This document shows positions 8,463-17,300 of a stretch of 64,000 nucleotides of DNA, in pieces (the stretch's first letter is position 1; each line of letters begins with the position of its first letter). This stretch comes from JANMDU01 sp031375105 (GTDB lineage Bacteria > Pseudomonadota > Gammaproteobacteria > Burkholderiales > Burkholderiaceae_C), in NCBI GenBank assembly GCA_031375105.1, contig JANMHJ010000031.1, positions 1 to 64,000 on the forward strand, in the 5' to 3' direction. The notes under the pieces were generated by a model. It worked only from the letters and a program-made list of their open reading frames with translations. It ran no database searches and was not told where the DNA came from. The position numbers were made by a program, and so were the translations under genes.

Positions 8463-9373
8463 CTAGGTATTCTCGCAGCCAACAGCGCATCGGCATAGGC
8501 TTGCCAATTGCCGTCTTTCACAGCCTCTTTCGGCACATCTTTGAACATACCCGCCTTGGCCTGATCGGCCACCCATTGCTGCTTATCGGCAATGGAGCGC
8601 GTCATCAAAGGCTCAAAGCCTGCCTCGCTCACCGTGCGCGCTGCTTCGCGCATTTCTTCAGCGCGCCGCTTGCCATGCTGCACCACGCGACTGAAAAAGT
8701 ATGCGCCTTGGCTTGTCCAGTCAATGCTCGGAAAAGTCTCTTGCAGCGTAGAAATCATGAAATCTTCCACGCCATAAGCGCGCGCCGTGCTGTAGCTCTC
8801 TATCACCAGCGCCTCAAGGCCTTTGATCATCACGCTGCGACACATTTTGATGGCGCTGGCCACGCCAATTTCGTCACTCACCGCTTTCGCATCCAACTCC
8901 CAATTTGATAGCAAACTAGCGAAATTCTTTGACGGCAAACCCCCTAAAAGCATCGGAACTTTTATGCCATAGGGCGGCACACTGGTCATCACGCCCGCCT
9001 CTACATACTGGCCGCCCGCAGCATCGATCAACGCCGCACATTGCTGCTTCGCACCCGGCGAAGCAGAATTCAAATCAAGGAACACCGTGCCAGCGCGGAT
9101 GAACTGCGCGGCCTGTTGCGCCACAGCCAGCGTGTTTGATGCCGTCACAGCCGAGATGATGAAACTGCTCGCCTCACACAGCGCCTGCATACTCGTGCAC
9201 GCTTGCACGCCCGCCTGCGAGGCATGCAAGAGCTCCACCCCGCCGCTGGCCTCGTGGGTGAATTTCACATCCCAAGCCGCCATGCTCATCACGCCGCTTT
9301 TGGCCTTCAATCCAGCGGCAAATATCTTGCCCACTTCGCCATAGCCAATGATGCCGATGTTGCTCAAGTCCAT
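8459..9373 (-). CDS. NAD(P)-dependent oxidoreductase, 6-phosphogluconate dehydrogenase-like with DUF1932, 304 aa
   Basis: Rossmann fold at the N-terminus (IGIIGYGEVGKIFAAGL) with a beta-hydroxyacid dehydrogenase layout, including FLDLNSASPGAKQQ for the substrate loop and KMCRSVMIKGLEALVIES with the usual catalytic-lysine neighbourhood. The C-terminal half matches the DUF1932 domain of 6-phosphogluconate dehydrogenase-like proteins. Substrate unknown. It lies 26 bp after a Bug-type solute-binding protein on the same strand, a frequent pairing in Burkholderiales catabolic loci, so uptake of a carboxylated substrate and its oxidation may be linked (inference). Confidence 0.85.
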   Translation of the reverse strand: MDLSNIGIIGYGEVGKIFAAGLKAKSGVMSMAAWDVKFTHEASGGVELLHASQAGVQACTSMQALCEASSFIISAVTASNTLAVAQQAAQFIRAGTVFLDLNSASPGAKQQCAALIDAAGGQYVEAGVMTSVPPYGIKVPMLLGGLPSKNFASLLSNWELDAKAVSDEIGVASAIKMCRSVMIKGLEALVIESYSTARAYGVEDFMISTLQETFPSIDWTSQGAYFFSRVVQHGKRRAEEMREAARTVSEAGFEPLMTRSIADKQQWVADQAKAGMFKDVPKEAVKDGNWQAYADALLAARIPS

Positions 9374-9399
9374 TGCTGATCTCCTACTCAGGCTTTGGC

Positions 9400-10359
9400 T
9401 TATTGCTTCTCAATCTTCGCACGCGTGATCACATCGCTCCAGCGCCGCGTCTCGCTGGCCAGCAGCTGCGCCAAAGCTTCCGGCGAGCTGCTCTGCGCCT
9501 CCACATTCAGCTCCGCTAGCTTCGATTTCAGATCAGGAGAATTCAAAGCATCTTGCACCGCTTTATTGAGCTTCAAAACCACATCACGCGGCGTTTTAGC
9601 AGGCGCGGCCAGCGCATTCCAGCTCGAAGCCGTCGCGCCGCTGATGCCCGCCTGAGCCAGCGTAGGCACATCAGGCAACTTAGCCGCCCTCTTCTCGCCC
9701 ATCACCGCCAGCGCCCGCACCGCCTTGGCATTGATCTGCCCCATCATCGGCCCGAGAATTTCCACCGCCACATCCACCGTGCCGCCGCGCAGCGCCGAGA
9801 TCACATCTGGCGTGCCGCGAAACGGGATCACCTGCCAGTCCAGCGAGCCCGCAGATTCAATGAGGCGCGCGGCCAGATTCTGCGTCGAGCCAATGTTGAT
9901 CGTGCCCACATTCAGCTTGCCGGGATTGGCCCGCGCAAACGCAATCAGCTCCTGCATCGTCTTGAATTTGCCATCTTCCGCTGCCACCACGGCAATGTCA
10001 AACGTCGCCAAAGTCGAGATCGGTGCAAAGTCTTTTTGCGCATCAAACGGCAAGCTTTTGAAGAGCCCCGTGCTCACCGCCGTGCCATTGCTCATCAGCA
10101 GCAGCGTGTAGCCATCGGCATCAGCCTTGGCCACCAAATCGCCAGCAACAATGCCACCGGCGCTGGGTTTGTTGTCCACAATCACGCTCTGCCCCAAGCT
10201 CTCAGACAGCTTCTGCGCCACAGCCCGCGCAGTGAGATCAGCCACACCGCCTGCGCCAAACGGCACGATGATTTTGATGGGTTTGCTTGGGAAAGTTTGC
10301 GCCCAAGCGCTACCTGCGGCTAAGGCTGTGAGTGCGAAGATGAATTGTTGGCGGTTCAT
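9400..10359 (-). CDS. Bug-family periplasmic solute-binding protein, 319 aa
   Basis: Member of the tripartite tricarboxylate transporter receptor (Bug/TctC) family, which is greatly expanded in Burkholderiales and binds carboxylates or other small acids in the periplasm. The ATG at 10359 is preceded by GGAGAC. A Sec signal peptide (MNRQQFIFALTALAAGSAWA) precedes FPSKPIKIIVPFGAGGVADL, the canonical opening of the family, and later GTINIGSTQNLAARLIESAG contacts ligand in homologues. The membrane partners TctA and TctB are not in the window. The ligand is unknown. Confidence 0.93.
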   Translation of the reverse strand: MNRQQFIFALTALAAGSAWAQTFPSKPIKIIVPFGAGGVADLTARAVAQKLSESLGQSVIVDNKPSAGGIVAGDLVAKADADGYTLLLMSNGTAVSTGLFKSLPFDAQKDFAPISTLATFDIAVVAAEDGKFKTMQELIAFARANPGKLNVGTINIGSTQNLAARLIESAGSLDWQVIPFRGTPDVISALRGGTVDVAVEILGPMMGQINAKAVRALAVMGEKRAAKLPDVPTLAQAGISGATASSWNALAAPAKTPRDVVLKLNKAVQDALNSPDLKSKLAELNVEAQSSSPEALAQLLASETRRWSDVITRAKIEKQ

Positions 10360-10442
10360 AGATGTCTCCTGTGTCACCAATTTTCGCGTATCTGGCTTGC
10401 TGCGGGGTGACAAGCTGGTATTGCAAGTTGGACTGGTGATTC

Positions 10443-10490
10443 GCTATGGTTTAGATAGCACTCTGCGCAGATTTTATGACGGCAGAAGGC
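10443..10490 (+). repeat. 49-bp dispersed repeat, copy 3
   Basis: Intergenic copy between rlmD and the Bug gene: GCTATGG, TAGATAGCACTCTGCGCAG, ATTTTATGACGGC, then AGAAGGC. It matches copy 1 closely. Confidence 0.85.
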
Positions 10491-10515
10491 ACTTTTCTAC
10501 CTTCAAAAAGGCTCG

Positions 10516-11994
10516 TTAGCTTTGCAACTCAAACACCGCCATGCTCTCCACATGCGCCGTATGCGGGAACATGTTGACCACGCCTGCTGATGTACAACGG
10601 TAACCGGCTTGGTGCACCAAGAGCCCGGCGTCTCGCGCTAAGGTGGAAGGATTGCAGCTCACGTAAACGATGCGTTGAGGGGGTTGCCAATCGTCGATGC
10701 TGACGGGTGCAGTAGGTGCTTCACCTTCCACGACTTCAGGTACGTTGCCCAGCCGCTGCTGATGAATCTGCGCCAAGGCTTTGACCAAAGCGAACGCGCC
10801 TTCGCGTGGGGGGTCGATCAGCCAGCGGTTGGCGTAGCCGTCGTCGACCAGCATTTGGCCAGTCATTTCAAACAGGTTTCTTGCTACGAAATCCGTAGCG
10901 GCTTGCGCAGCATTTATGCCGGCTACAAGCTGTTTTTCTTTAAAATTCTGCGCTGCATTCGCCTTCGCACGTGCCACCAGCGTGTCGCTGCCTTCAATGC
11001 CCAGCACCTCGCGTGCAAGCGTGGCCAGCGGCAGCGTGAAATTGCCCAGGCCGCAAAACCAATCGATCACACGATCTGTCTTTTGCACATCGAGCAGACG
11101 CAATGCGCGAGCAACCAACACGCGGTTGATATGCGGATTCACCTGCGTGAAATCGGTGGGCTTGAAAGGCATGGTGATGCCAAATTCGGGCAGGCCGTAG
11201 GCCAGCAGCTCGCCGCCTTCATCCAAAAGTTTCACGGTATCAGGCCCCTTGGCCTGCAGCCACCATTGCACACCATGCTTGGCCGCAATCTCGCGCAGCT
11301 TGGCTAAATCGTCTTCGGACAATGGCTCCAAATGCCGCAGCACCAGCGCAGTGACTTCATCGCCGCAGGCCAATTCAATCTGCGGCAGGGTCTCGCGTGC
11401 GTCCATGCCTTTGATGAGTGCGCGCAGCGGCATGAGCATGCTGCTCACATGCGGCGGCAACACGACGCAGGTTTGCATATCGGCCAAATAGCGGCTCGCG
11501 CGTTCATGAAAGCCGATCAGCACTTCATCTTTCTTCTGCACATAGCGCATGGAGAGCCGCGCCCGATAACGATAGCCCCAATCGGGCCCTTGAATCGGCC
11601 GCAGAATGAGCTCAGGCTTGACCTTGCCCAAATGCCAGAGCTGATCTTCCAACGCGCGCTGCTTGATCGCCACCTGCGCACTCGGCTCCAAATGCTGCAT
11701 CTTGCAGCCGCCACATGCGCCCACATGCAACCCAAAATGCGGACAAGCGGGCTTGACGCGCAGGCTGCTCGTCTTGTGAATCGCCACCAGATCCGCAGCT
11801 TCCCAATTGTTTTTGCTGCGCCGCGTGACCGCGCTCACGATCTCGCCGGGCAAAGCGCCCTCGATAAACACCACCTTGCCATCTTCAGCGCGCGCCACTC
11901 CCTGCGCTTCAATATCAAGCGAGTCGATCAGATACGTTTTTGGATCAGGCTGTGGGCCTTTCACTTTTTCTTTTTTGTTTTTACCGCGTGCCAT
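10516..11994 (-). CDS. rlmD: 23S rRNA (uracil-1939-C5)-methyltransferase, 492 aa
   Basis: SAM-dependent RNA methyltransferase of the RlmD/TrmA group with an iron-sulphur cluster. A basic N-terminus leads into a TRAM RNA-binding domain (IDSLDIEAQGVARAEDGKVVF). Next comes the cluster motif CPHFGLHVGACGGCKMQHL with a fourth cysteine at MQTCVVLP. The C-terminal catalytic half contains the SAM motif DWFCGLGNFTLPLA, the LIDPPREGA motif and the YVSCNPSTLARD nucleophile cysteine. Longer than Escherichia coli RlmD by an insert near residues 420-435 (VPEVVEGEAPTAPV). It lies 24 bp downstream of dut on the same strand. Confidence 0.93.
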   Translation of the reverse strand: MARGKNKKEKVKGPQPDPKTYLIDSLDIEAQGVARAEDGKVVFIEGALPGEIVSAVTRRSKNNWEAADLVAIHKTSSLRVKPACPHFGLHVGACGGCKMQHLEPSAQVAIKQRALEDQLWHLGKVKPELILRPIQGPDWGYRYRARLSMRYVQKKDEVLIGFHERASRYLADMQTCVVLPPHVSSMLMPLRALIKGMDARETLPQIELACGDEVTALVLRHLEPLSEDDLAKLREIAAKHGVQWWLQAKGPDTVKLLDEGGELLAYGLPEFGITMPFKPTDFTQVNPHINRVLVARALRLLDVQKTDRVIDWFCGLGNFTLPLATLAREVLGIEGSDTLVARAKANAAQNFKEKQLVAGINAAQAATDFVARNLFEMTGQMLVDDGYANRWLIDPPREGAFALVKALAQIHQQRLGNVPEVVEGEAPTAPVSIDDWQPPQRIVYVSCNPSTLARDAGLLVHQAGYRCTSAGVVNMFPHTAHVESMAVFELQS

Positions 11995-12018
11995 TATTTT
12001 CTTCCGTATTCGTGGATC

Positions 12019-12465
12019 TCACTTCTTACCCGTCGAACCATACCCGCCCTCGCCCCGCTCTGTAGGCGGAAACTCTTCCACCACATTGAACTGGGCCTGC
12101 GCCACCGGCACGATAATGAGCTGCGCAATCCGCTCCAACGGCTCAATCGTGAACGCAGTCGGCGAACGATTCCAAGCACTCACCATGAGCTGCCCCTGGT
12201 AATCACTGTCAATCAGCCCCACCAGATTGCCCAACACAATCCCATGCTTATGCCCCATGCCAGAGCGCGGCAAAATCAGCGCCGCGTAATTCGGGTCTTT
12301 CAGCCACATAGCAATGCCCACCGGGATGAGCTGCCAAGCATTGGGCTGCAAGGTGAGCGGCTCATTGAGGCAAGCCCTGAGGTCTAGCCCTGCACTGCCG
12401 GGGGTGGCGTAGGCGGGCAGGTTGTTTTTTAGACGCTCGTCTAGGATTTTGATATCGACTTTCAT
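12019..12465 (-). CDS. dut: deoxyuridine 5'-triphosphate nucleotidohydrolase, 148 aa
   Basis: Hydrolyses dUTP to dUMP and pyrophosphate, preventing uracil incorporation and supplying thymidylate synthesis. All five trimeric dUTPase motifs are visible: PGSAGLDLRA, PRSGMGHKHG, GLIDSDYQG, the ERIAQLIIVPV strand and the glycine-rich GEGGYGSTGK lid. Length is typical. coaBC lies upstream on the same strand, as in many proteobacteria, but here a 175-bp inverted-repeat element separates the two. Confidence 0.96.
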   Translation of the reverse strand: MKVDIKILDERLKNNLPAYATPGSAGLDLRACLNEPLTLQPNAWQLIPVGIAMWLKDPNYAALILPRSGMGHKHGIVLGNLVGLIDSDYQGQLMVSAWNRSPTAFTIEPLERIAQLIIVPVAQAQFNVVEEFPPTERGEGGYGSTGKK

Positions 12466-12486
12466 GGGTTCACTTAAGAATTTTTA

Positions 12487-12663
12487 ATACCGTGTGCGAA
12501 GGGTGCGAAAGTTACGCGAAAGACGCGAAAAAGAAAACCAAATTTATGAAATTGCAAAGTACAAAGGCTTGGTAAATCAATATTCAGATTTTCTTCTTTT
12601 TTGGTTTTCTTTCATTGAATTTTTCGCGTCTTTCGCGTAACTTTCGCGCCCTTCGCGTCCGGA
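12487..12663. repeat. inverted-repeat element, copy B (most complete)
   Basis: Left arm 12487-12540 and right arm 12601-12663 are complementary over about 50 bp, built from GCGAAGGGTGCGAAAGTT, ACGCGAAAGACGCGAAAAAG and AAAACCA units. The central ~60 bp is AT-rich and non-coding. It sits between coaBC and dut and would form a long hairpin in the transcript. MITE-like size and symmetry; no target-site duplication was identified by eye. Confidence 0.75.
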
Positions 12664-12686
12664 TGTTGATTTGGTATTTGAAGTAT

Positions 12687-13922
12687 TCAACCCAACCGAG
12701 CAGCAATCTCGGCCACCAGCAGCCGAGCCAATTGCAGCTTGGGCGCACGTTCAATCGCTTTCACGCCAGTAGCATCCACCAGCAGCAAAGCATTGTCGTC
12801 CTGCCCAAACGTGCTGGGCCCAATATTGCCCACCAGCAGCGGCACGCCTTTACGAATGCGCTTTGAGCGAGCATTCGCTTCCAGATCTTCGCTCTCAGCC
12901 GCAAAGCCCACGCAATACAGTTCGCCCTTTTTCGCACGATCTGATTTAGCGACCGTGGCCAAAATATCCGGGTTCTCCACAAAAGCCAATTGCGGCGTTT
13001 GTCCAGAACCATCTTTTTTGATCTTCTGATCCGCCGCATTCGCAGGCCGCCAATCCGCTACCGCTGCACATGCTATAAAAACATGAGCACTCTGCGCAGG
13101 TTCTATAACGGCTTGAAGCATGTTTTGTGCAGATTTCACATCAATACGGGTTATACCGCGCGGCGTTTGCACATGCACCGGGCCTGCCACGAGCGTGACC
13201 TCTGCACCCGCCTCACGCGCCGCACGAGCAATCGCAAAACCCATCTTCCCGCTCGATAAATTCGTGATTCCGCGCACTGGGTCAATCGCCTCATACGTCG
13301 GCCCGGCGGTGACCACCACATGTTTGCCAGCTAAGAGTTTCGGTTGAAAAAACGCAATCACTTCTTCCAACAGCTCTGAAGCCTCCAGCATCCGCCCATC
13401 GCCCGTCTCGCCACAGGCCTGAAAGCCCGAGCCCACGCCCAGCAGATATGCGCCATCGGTAGCCAGCTGCTGCATATTGCGCTGAGTCGCTGGATGGCTC
13501 CACATCTCGCGGTTCATTGCAGGCGCGATCAGCAGTGGCACAGCCTTCGCCCCGCCTTGCACAGAATCCTCGCGCGGCCTAGCTAAGCACATGAGTGAGA
13601 GCAAATCATCCGCCCGCCCATGCAAGAGCTTGGCCATAAAATCCGCACTCGCTGGCGCGATCAAAATGCAATCGGCTTCGCGCGACAAATTAATGTGCGG
13701 CATATTATTCTCTTCCCGTGCATCCCACTGACTCGTGTACACCGTGCGCGTAGACAAAGCCTGCATCGTCACAGGCGTGATGAACTGCTCAGCTGCTGAA
13801 GTCATCACCACCTGCACCGTCGCCCCTTCTTTGATCAGGGCGCGGCAAAGCTCCGCCGCTTTGTAGCAAGCAATACCGCCGGAGAGGCCAAGGACGATGT
13901 GTTTACCGAGGAGAGATTGCAT
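12687..13922 (-). CDS. coaBC: bifunctional phosphopantothenoylcysteine decarboxylase/synthetase, 411 aa
   Basis: Makes 4'-phosphopantetheine precursors of coenzyme A. The N-terminal half (1-~190) is the FMN-dependent CoaC flavoprotein, with GLSGGIACYKAAEL, the PASADFMAKL segment, APAMNREMW and ACGETGDGRM. The C-terminal half is CoaB, with VVTAGPTYEAIDPVRGITN, the SSGKMGFAIA loop, CAAVADWRP and the KIKKDG lysine motif. A copy of the 49-bp repeat (13072-13119) lies within the coding sequence and encodes roughly residues 268-284 (AVIEPAQSAHVFIA), immediately before CAAVADW, without breaking the frame. Confidence 0.95.
   Translation of the reverse strand: MQSLLGKHIVLGLSGGIACYKAAELCRALIKEGATVQVVMTSAAEQFITPVTMQALSTRTVYTSQWDAREENNMPHINLSREADCILIAPASADFMAKLLHGRADDLLSLMCLARPREDSVQGGAKAVPLLIAPAMNREMWSHPATQRNMQQLATDGAYLLGVGSGFQACGETGDGRMLEASELLEEVIAFFQPKLLAGKHVVVTAGPTYEAIDPVRGITNLSSGKMGFAIARAAREAGAEVTLVAGPVHVQTPRGITRIDVKSAQNMLQAVIEPAQSAHVFIACAAVADWRPANAADQKIKKDGSGQTPQLAFVENPDILATVAKSDRAKKGELYCVGFAAESEDLEANARSKRIRKGVPLLVGNIGPSTFGQDDNALLLVDATGVKAIERAPKLQLARLLVAEIAARLG
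13072..13119 (+). repeat. 49-bp dispersed repeat, copy 4, inside coaBC
   Basis: GCTATAAAAACA, TGAGCACTCTGCGCAG, TTCTATAACGGCT and TGAAGC match the consensus almost fully. It is antisense to coaBC and is read there as AVIEPAQSAHVFIA. Confidence 0.85.
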
Positions 13923-13931
13923 AGAAATATC

Positions 13932-14327
13932 TTACGTGAGTAGTGTCATACCAGCGTGCTTAGCTGCACCTTTGTCAAAGGTATAGGTCAATGCACACCC
14001 ACCAATTGAAGCGATACGCGCTATCAAACAATCTGTGAAATCAGCGGAACTCGCTTGAAACTGCTTGAGTGCCGCCCATGCGGTATCCGAGGATTCGACT
14101 TTGAATTCTTCGGCGCGCAAAATGGATTCAGTCATGGACACCAAGGATTCGCGGTCAAACTTATAGATATTATTAAGCACCCAGTGCAACTCGACCAATA
14201 CGATGAGTGACACATAGCCCGGATTCTTGATTTGCAGAGATGCCATCAGGCGATTAACCTTCTGAACCTGCTGTGCATCATCCTGCATGAAATACCGCAC
14301 CAAGATGTTGGTATCCAAGCCAATCAT
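13932..14327 (-). CDS. PIN-domain toxin (VapC-like), 131 aa
   Basis: Predicted ribonuclease toxin. MIGLDTNILVRYFMQDD gives the first catalytic aspartate, VLVELHWVL the conserved glutamate near residue 46, ADFTDCLIARIAS the third acidic site near residue 97, and YTFDKGAAKH the C-terminal aspartate near residue 116. The start overlaps the upstream antitoxin gene by 4 bp (ATGA), implying translational coupling. The stop lies 9 bp before the coaBC start on the same strand. Confidence 0.9.
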   Translation of the reverse strand: MIGLDTNILVRYFMQDDAQQVQKVNRLMASLQIKNPGYVSLIVLVELHWVLNNIYKFDRESLVSMTESILRAEEFKVESSDTAWAALKQFQASSADFTDCLIARIASIGGCALTYTFDKGAAKHAGMTLLT

Positions 14328-14590
14328 TTGGCTACAGACCTACGGAAATCATCAGCTACAGCCTGACCAATCGCCTCGTTCATCTCTTCAATCGACACGG
14401 GCCTCTTTCTGGCCTTGTGCGCAAAGATCCCTTTAAGGCTCATCACGCTCACCTTGGCTGGCACGATCTCGTAACGCATCGGTGCTATTTCCACAAAATC
14501 CAAGCGATCACCCGCTCCTAAGTGCAAGGCTGCACGCACGGCTGCAGGAATGGTGATCTGCCCTTTGCTGGTGATGGTGGCTGCGGTCAT
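14324..14590 (-). CDS. AbrB/SpoVT-type antitoxin, 88 aa
   Basis: Swapped-hairpin DNA-binding domain of the AbrB/MazE superfamily: TSKGQITIPAAVRAALHLGAGD at residues ~8-29 is the family signature. The C-terminal half (residues ~50-88) is a helical, charged segment expected to block the PIN toxin encoded directly downstream. A perfect 8-bp inverted repeat lies 16 bp upstream of the start, consistent with autorepression. Confidence 0.9.
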   Translation of the reverse strand: MTAATITSKGQITIPAAVRAALHLGAGDRLDFVEIAPMRYEIVPAKVSVMSLKGIFAHKARKRPVSIEEMNEAIGQAVADDFRRSVAK

Positions 14591-14606
14591 AGGTAGCTCC
14601 TAGAAT

Positions 14607-14628
14607 TTCCTTACACTCAGGTAAGGAA
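14607..14628 (-). promoter_or_regulatory. inverted repeat, likely operator of the AbrB/PIN pair
   Basis: TTCCTTAC at 14607-14614 and GTAAGGAA at 14621-14628 form a perfect palindrome with a 6-bp spacer just upstream of the antitoxin start. Position and symmetry fit an antitoxin operator. Binding is inferred. Confidence 0.6.
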
Positions 14629-14667
14629 AAGAGATTTTAGCAAGGAATGATTGCCCCTGCAGCAAAA

Positions 14668-15087
14668 TTACAGGTGCTTTTTCATGGTCGCCAGATAAAA
14701 ATCTTTGGCGTAATCATTGATGCGAGCTGCTTCAACGTAGCCATGCTTGGCATAAAACTTCGGGGCTTGGAATTCAAAGGTTTCGAGTAAGGCATTTTTT
14801 GCACCCAATTCGCGCGCCTGCAGCTCAGCCTGTAACAGCAGACGAGAGCCAATGCCTTGGCCGCGCACAGTTTCATCCACAAACAGAACTTCAACGCGCA
14901 ACCATTGCAAGAAGACGATCGACCGAAGACCACCGACAACTCGCCCGTCTTCTGCATGCGCATTGAGATGCACATAGCGCGTTGGCGGATACTCGCCGAC
15001 ATGCTGGTAGTTATAAGTGCGCAGCCGACTACCTATGCCGCCCGAGACAACCTCCTCATAGCTTGCAGGGGAAATACTTATCGTCAT
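14668..15087 (-). CDS. GNAT family N-acetyltransferase, 139 aa
   Basis: Predicted acetyl-CoA-dependent N-acetyltransferase. The acetyl-CoA loop is VDETVRGQGIGSRLLLQAELQ (motif A, R/Q-x-x-G-x-G/A), followed by ALLETFEFQAPKFYAKHGYVEA (motif B with the usual F-Y-x-x-x-G-F pattern). Substrate unknown. It stands alone between dnaQ and the AbrB/PIN pair and overlaps neither. Confidence 0.88.
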   Translation of the reverse strand: MTISISPASYEEVVSGGIGSRLRTYNYQHVGEYPPTRYVHLNAHAEDGRVVGGLRSIVFLQWLRVEVLFVDETVRGQGIGSRLLLQAELQARELGAKNALLETFEFQAPKFYAKHGYVEAARINDYAKDFYLATMKKHL

Positions 15088-15100
15088 GTGCTTTACTCAA

Positions 15101-15808
15101 TCAGGCCTCCAAGGGCGCGCGCCACACCGTCTTGCCGCCGCTACTCTTGTCGATCTGTTTGAGCACGTCTTCGTGGGCGGCGAGCTCTGCTTCGCTAGGC
15201 TGCACGACGATCAGCTCGAGCGAGGAGAAATCGGCTTGGATCACTGCGCCGCTGGCATTGGTGGCGGCGTGAGAGTCGATCAGTAGCGCGTCTTGGCCGC
15301 GGGTGAGGTTGATGTAGACCTCAGAGAGGAGCTGCGCGTCAAGCAGAGCGCCGTGAAGGGTACGGTTGGAATTGTCCACGCCCATGCGCTCACACAGGGC
15401 GTCAAGCCCGTTGCGTTTGCCGGGATACAACTCCTTGGCCATGGCCAGAGAATCAGTGATTTTGCTCACATGCGTGCTGAACTTAGGCAGGCCAGCGCGC
15501 TGCAATTCCGCATCCAAAAAACCCACGTCAAACGGCGCGTTATGAATGATGATTTCTGCGCCTTGCACGAAGGCCAAGAACTCTTGTGCAATCTCCGGAA
15601 ACTTGGGCTTATCGGCGAGAAAATCGGTCGTCAGCCCGTGAACTCGTAGCGCATCTTCATGGCTGTCGCGCTCGGGATTGATGTAGCAATGAAAATCGTT
15701 TTGGGTTAGCTTGCGGCTGATCATTTCGACACAAGCTAAGTTCAAAATGCGGTCACCCGTGGCAGGAGACAAGCCCGTGGTTTCGGTGTCTAGAAAAATT
15801 TGTCGCAT
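15101..15808 (-). CDS. dnaQ: DNA polymerase III epsilon subunit (proofreading exonuclease), 235 aa
   Basis: 3'-5' proofreading exonuclease of the replicative polymerase. The DEDDh motifs are FLDTETTGL (Exo I), HNAPFDVGFLDAEL (Exo II) and RTLHGALLDAQLLSEVY (Exo III, with the catalytic histidine and aspartate). The C-terminal tail (residues ~185-235) is the region that tethers to the alpha subunit in homologues. Length is normal for betaproteobacteria. The rnhA gene found beside dnaQ in many relatives is not adjacent here. Confidence 0.94.
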   Translation of the reverse strand: MRQIFLDTETTGLSPATGDRILNLACVEMISRKLTQNDFHCYINPERDSHEDALRVHGLTTDFLADKPKFPEIAQEFLAFVQGAEIIIHNAPFDVGFLDAELQRAGLPKFSTHVSKITDSLAMAKELYPGKRNGLDALCERMGVDNSNRTLHGALLDAQLLSEVYINLTRGQDALLIDSHAATNASGAVIQADFSSLELIVVQPSEAELAAHEDVLKQIDKSSGGKTVWRAPLEA

Positions 15809-15864
15809 GCGCCAATCATACTAGCCCAGCCCATGGGCAACACACGATTGTCGCGCTCCAAATC

Positions 15865-15887
15865 AAGCGCATCAGCGAGCGCTTTTT
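15865..15887 (-). terminator. weak hairpin after the GGDEF-like gene
   Basis: AAGCGC at 15865-15870 and GCGCTT at 15879-15884 form a 6-bp stem at the 3' end of the leftward GGDEF-like gene. On that strand it is followed by only a few thymines, so termination would be inefficient. Confidence 0.3.
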
Positions 15888-17226
15888 AGCGCAACTTTAT
15901 TGTCTCTAAGGCCACCGCTTTGCTTGACCCGGCGGTCAGAATAGCGACTCGGGAACGAAACTGTCTCGCGGTGACCGCCAGTTCAAACGCCTCATGCAAC
16001 ACATCCTGCGTTGCGGACAAACTATCGTGTCGGCCCATTTCAGTATCGCTGGCATGGTGTGCGGCCTGATCGCCCCATTTTTTCGACAAGCGAGCAATGC
16101 CAATGCCAATCTCTGCACCAAAAAGGTCATCTTGGCCGTCCGGGTCGATCACGTAAGGACGGCGCAGGTTCAGGGCCATTCGCAGACCGAGGGAGCGAAG
16201 CAACCGCAGATTACGAACGCTGTCGAGAACGATCACAAAACCGTGGTTGCCATATCGACCCACCAGATCGTTGCCGCAGAGTTGATTGATCCGCATCGCC
16301 ATGACGTACATCACTTGATCAAGACCTTGCGCGCCATGCACTTGCTTGACGGCGGCTGCGTTGGAAAAATCGATACCCAAGACAGTGAGCTCTTTTCGTT
16401 GCCGCTTTGCGCGCACGATAGCTTCATCAATTTTGCGAATCAGGGCGGTGCCGGTCCAGGTCTGCGTCAGCAAATCTTTGTCGGTGCTCCGATCGAGCCG
16501 ACGCAACATGCGCACCTTCATTCCATGTCTTCGACGCACGACGAGAAAGCTGATCACCACATAGGCCGCGCACAAAAACGCTGCCAAAGCTTGCATGCCG
16601 GTGTTCATGATCGGCATGTTGAGCGCCGTCGCGTAAAGGCCACTGATCGCAAACACCAAGGCAATGCAGGCCGTCAGCATCGACAACGCATAGCGGTCGC
16701 CCGATAGCCCTGCCCGCAAAGTCATCCACGCAGAGAACACGGCGACGGCGATCACGATCAACGCTTGAATTTCTAGGGCCGCAACGGGATCATGCCAAAG
16801 CGCTGCCAGCGTGGTCAAAGCGGCTGCAGTGGCGGCACCTGACATGCCCCAATTGATCCAAGGATCTCGATATTCAGCCCTCAAGAAACTTCGCAAACCG
16901 AAAGCGGAAAGGCTTGCACTGACCGCTAAAGCGACCAGCGCCGCCCGGGTGTAGGTGTCATATGAAAGTTCAGGCCAGACCCACCGACCGAGCCCACTTG
17001 CAAGGAAGACCGCTACGAACGAGACGGCAATGAATGCCGCAACGCTCAGCACCTGAGGTCTGCGATACACCGCTGCAAAGAACAACGACAAAAGCGTGTA
17101 CGAGAAATACACGCCTAAGCACGCGCTCCAGATAGCGATCTCAATCACACTCAAATTGTTGTCTCCGGCTTGCCCGTCTCGGCATCCGTTGCGTTCATAC
17201 CGCAAGAACGGATATCCGTGCTTCAA
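15886..17226 (-). CDS. membrane protein with degenerate GGDEF domain, 446 aa
   Basis: About seven hydrophobic helices (residues ~28-240) precede a cytoplasmic domain laid out as a diguanylate cyclase: DLLTQTWTGTALIRKIDEAI, LGIDFSNAAAVKQVHG, then GRYGNHGFVIVL where active enzymes have R-Y-G-G-(D/E)-E-F. The signature is GNHGF, so the catalytic acidic residues are missing and cyclase activity is unlikely. The domain may bind nucleotide or act as a scaffold. The start is uncertain; a shorter protein beginning near residue 25 is possible. Confidence 0.75.
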   Translation of the reverse strand: MKHGYPFLRYERNGCRDGQAGDNNLSVIEIAIWSACLGVYFSYTLLSLFFAAVYRRPQVLSVAAFIAVSFVAVFLASGLGRWVWPELSYDTYTRAALVALAVSASLSAFGLRSFLRAEYRDPWINWGMSGAATAAALTTLAALWHDPVAALEIQALIVIAVAVFSAWMTLRAGLSGDRYALSMLTACIALVFAISGLYATALNMPIMNTGMQALAAFLCAAYVVISFLVVRRRHGMKVRMLRRLDRSTDKDLLTQTWTGTALIRKIDEAIVRAKRQRKELTVLGIDFSNAAAVKQVHGAQGLDQVMYVMAMRINQLCGNDLVGRYGNHGFVIVLDSVRNLRLLRSLGLRMALNLRRPYVIDPDGQDDLFGAEIGIGIARLSKKWGDQAAHHASDTEMGRHDSLSATQDVLHEAFELAVTARQFRSRVAILTAGSSKAVALETIKLR

Positions 17227-17300
17227 GCAATCGTTAGTAACTCTTTTTTACAATCATAGCGCAATAACGATTTCGACACATGATCGCCGAGAATTTCTCG

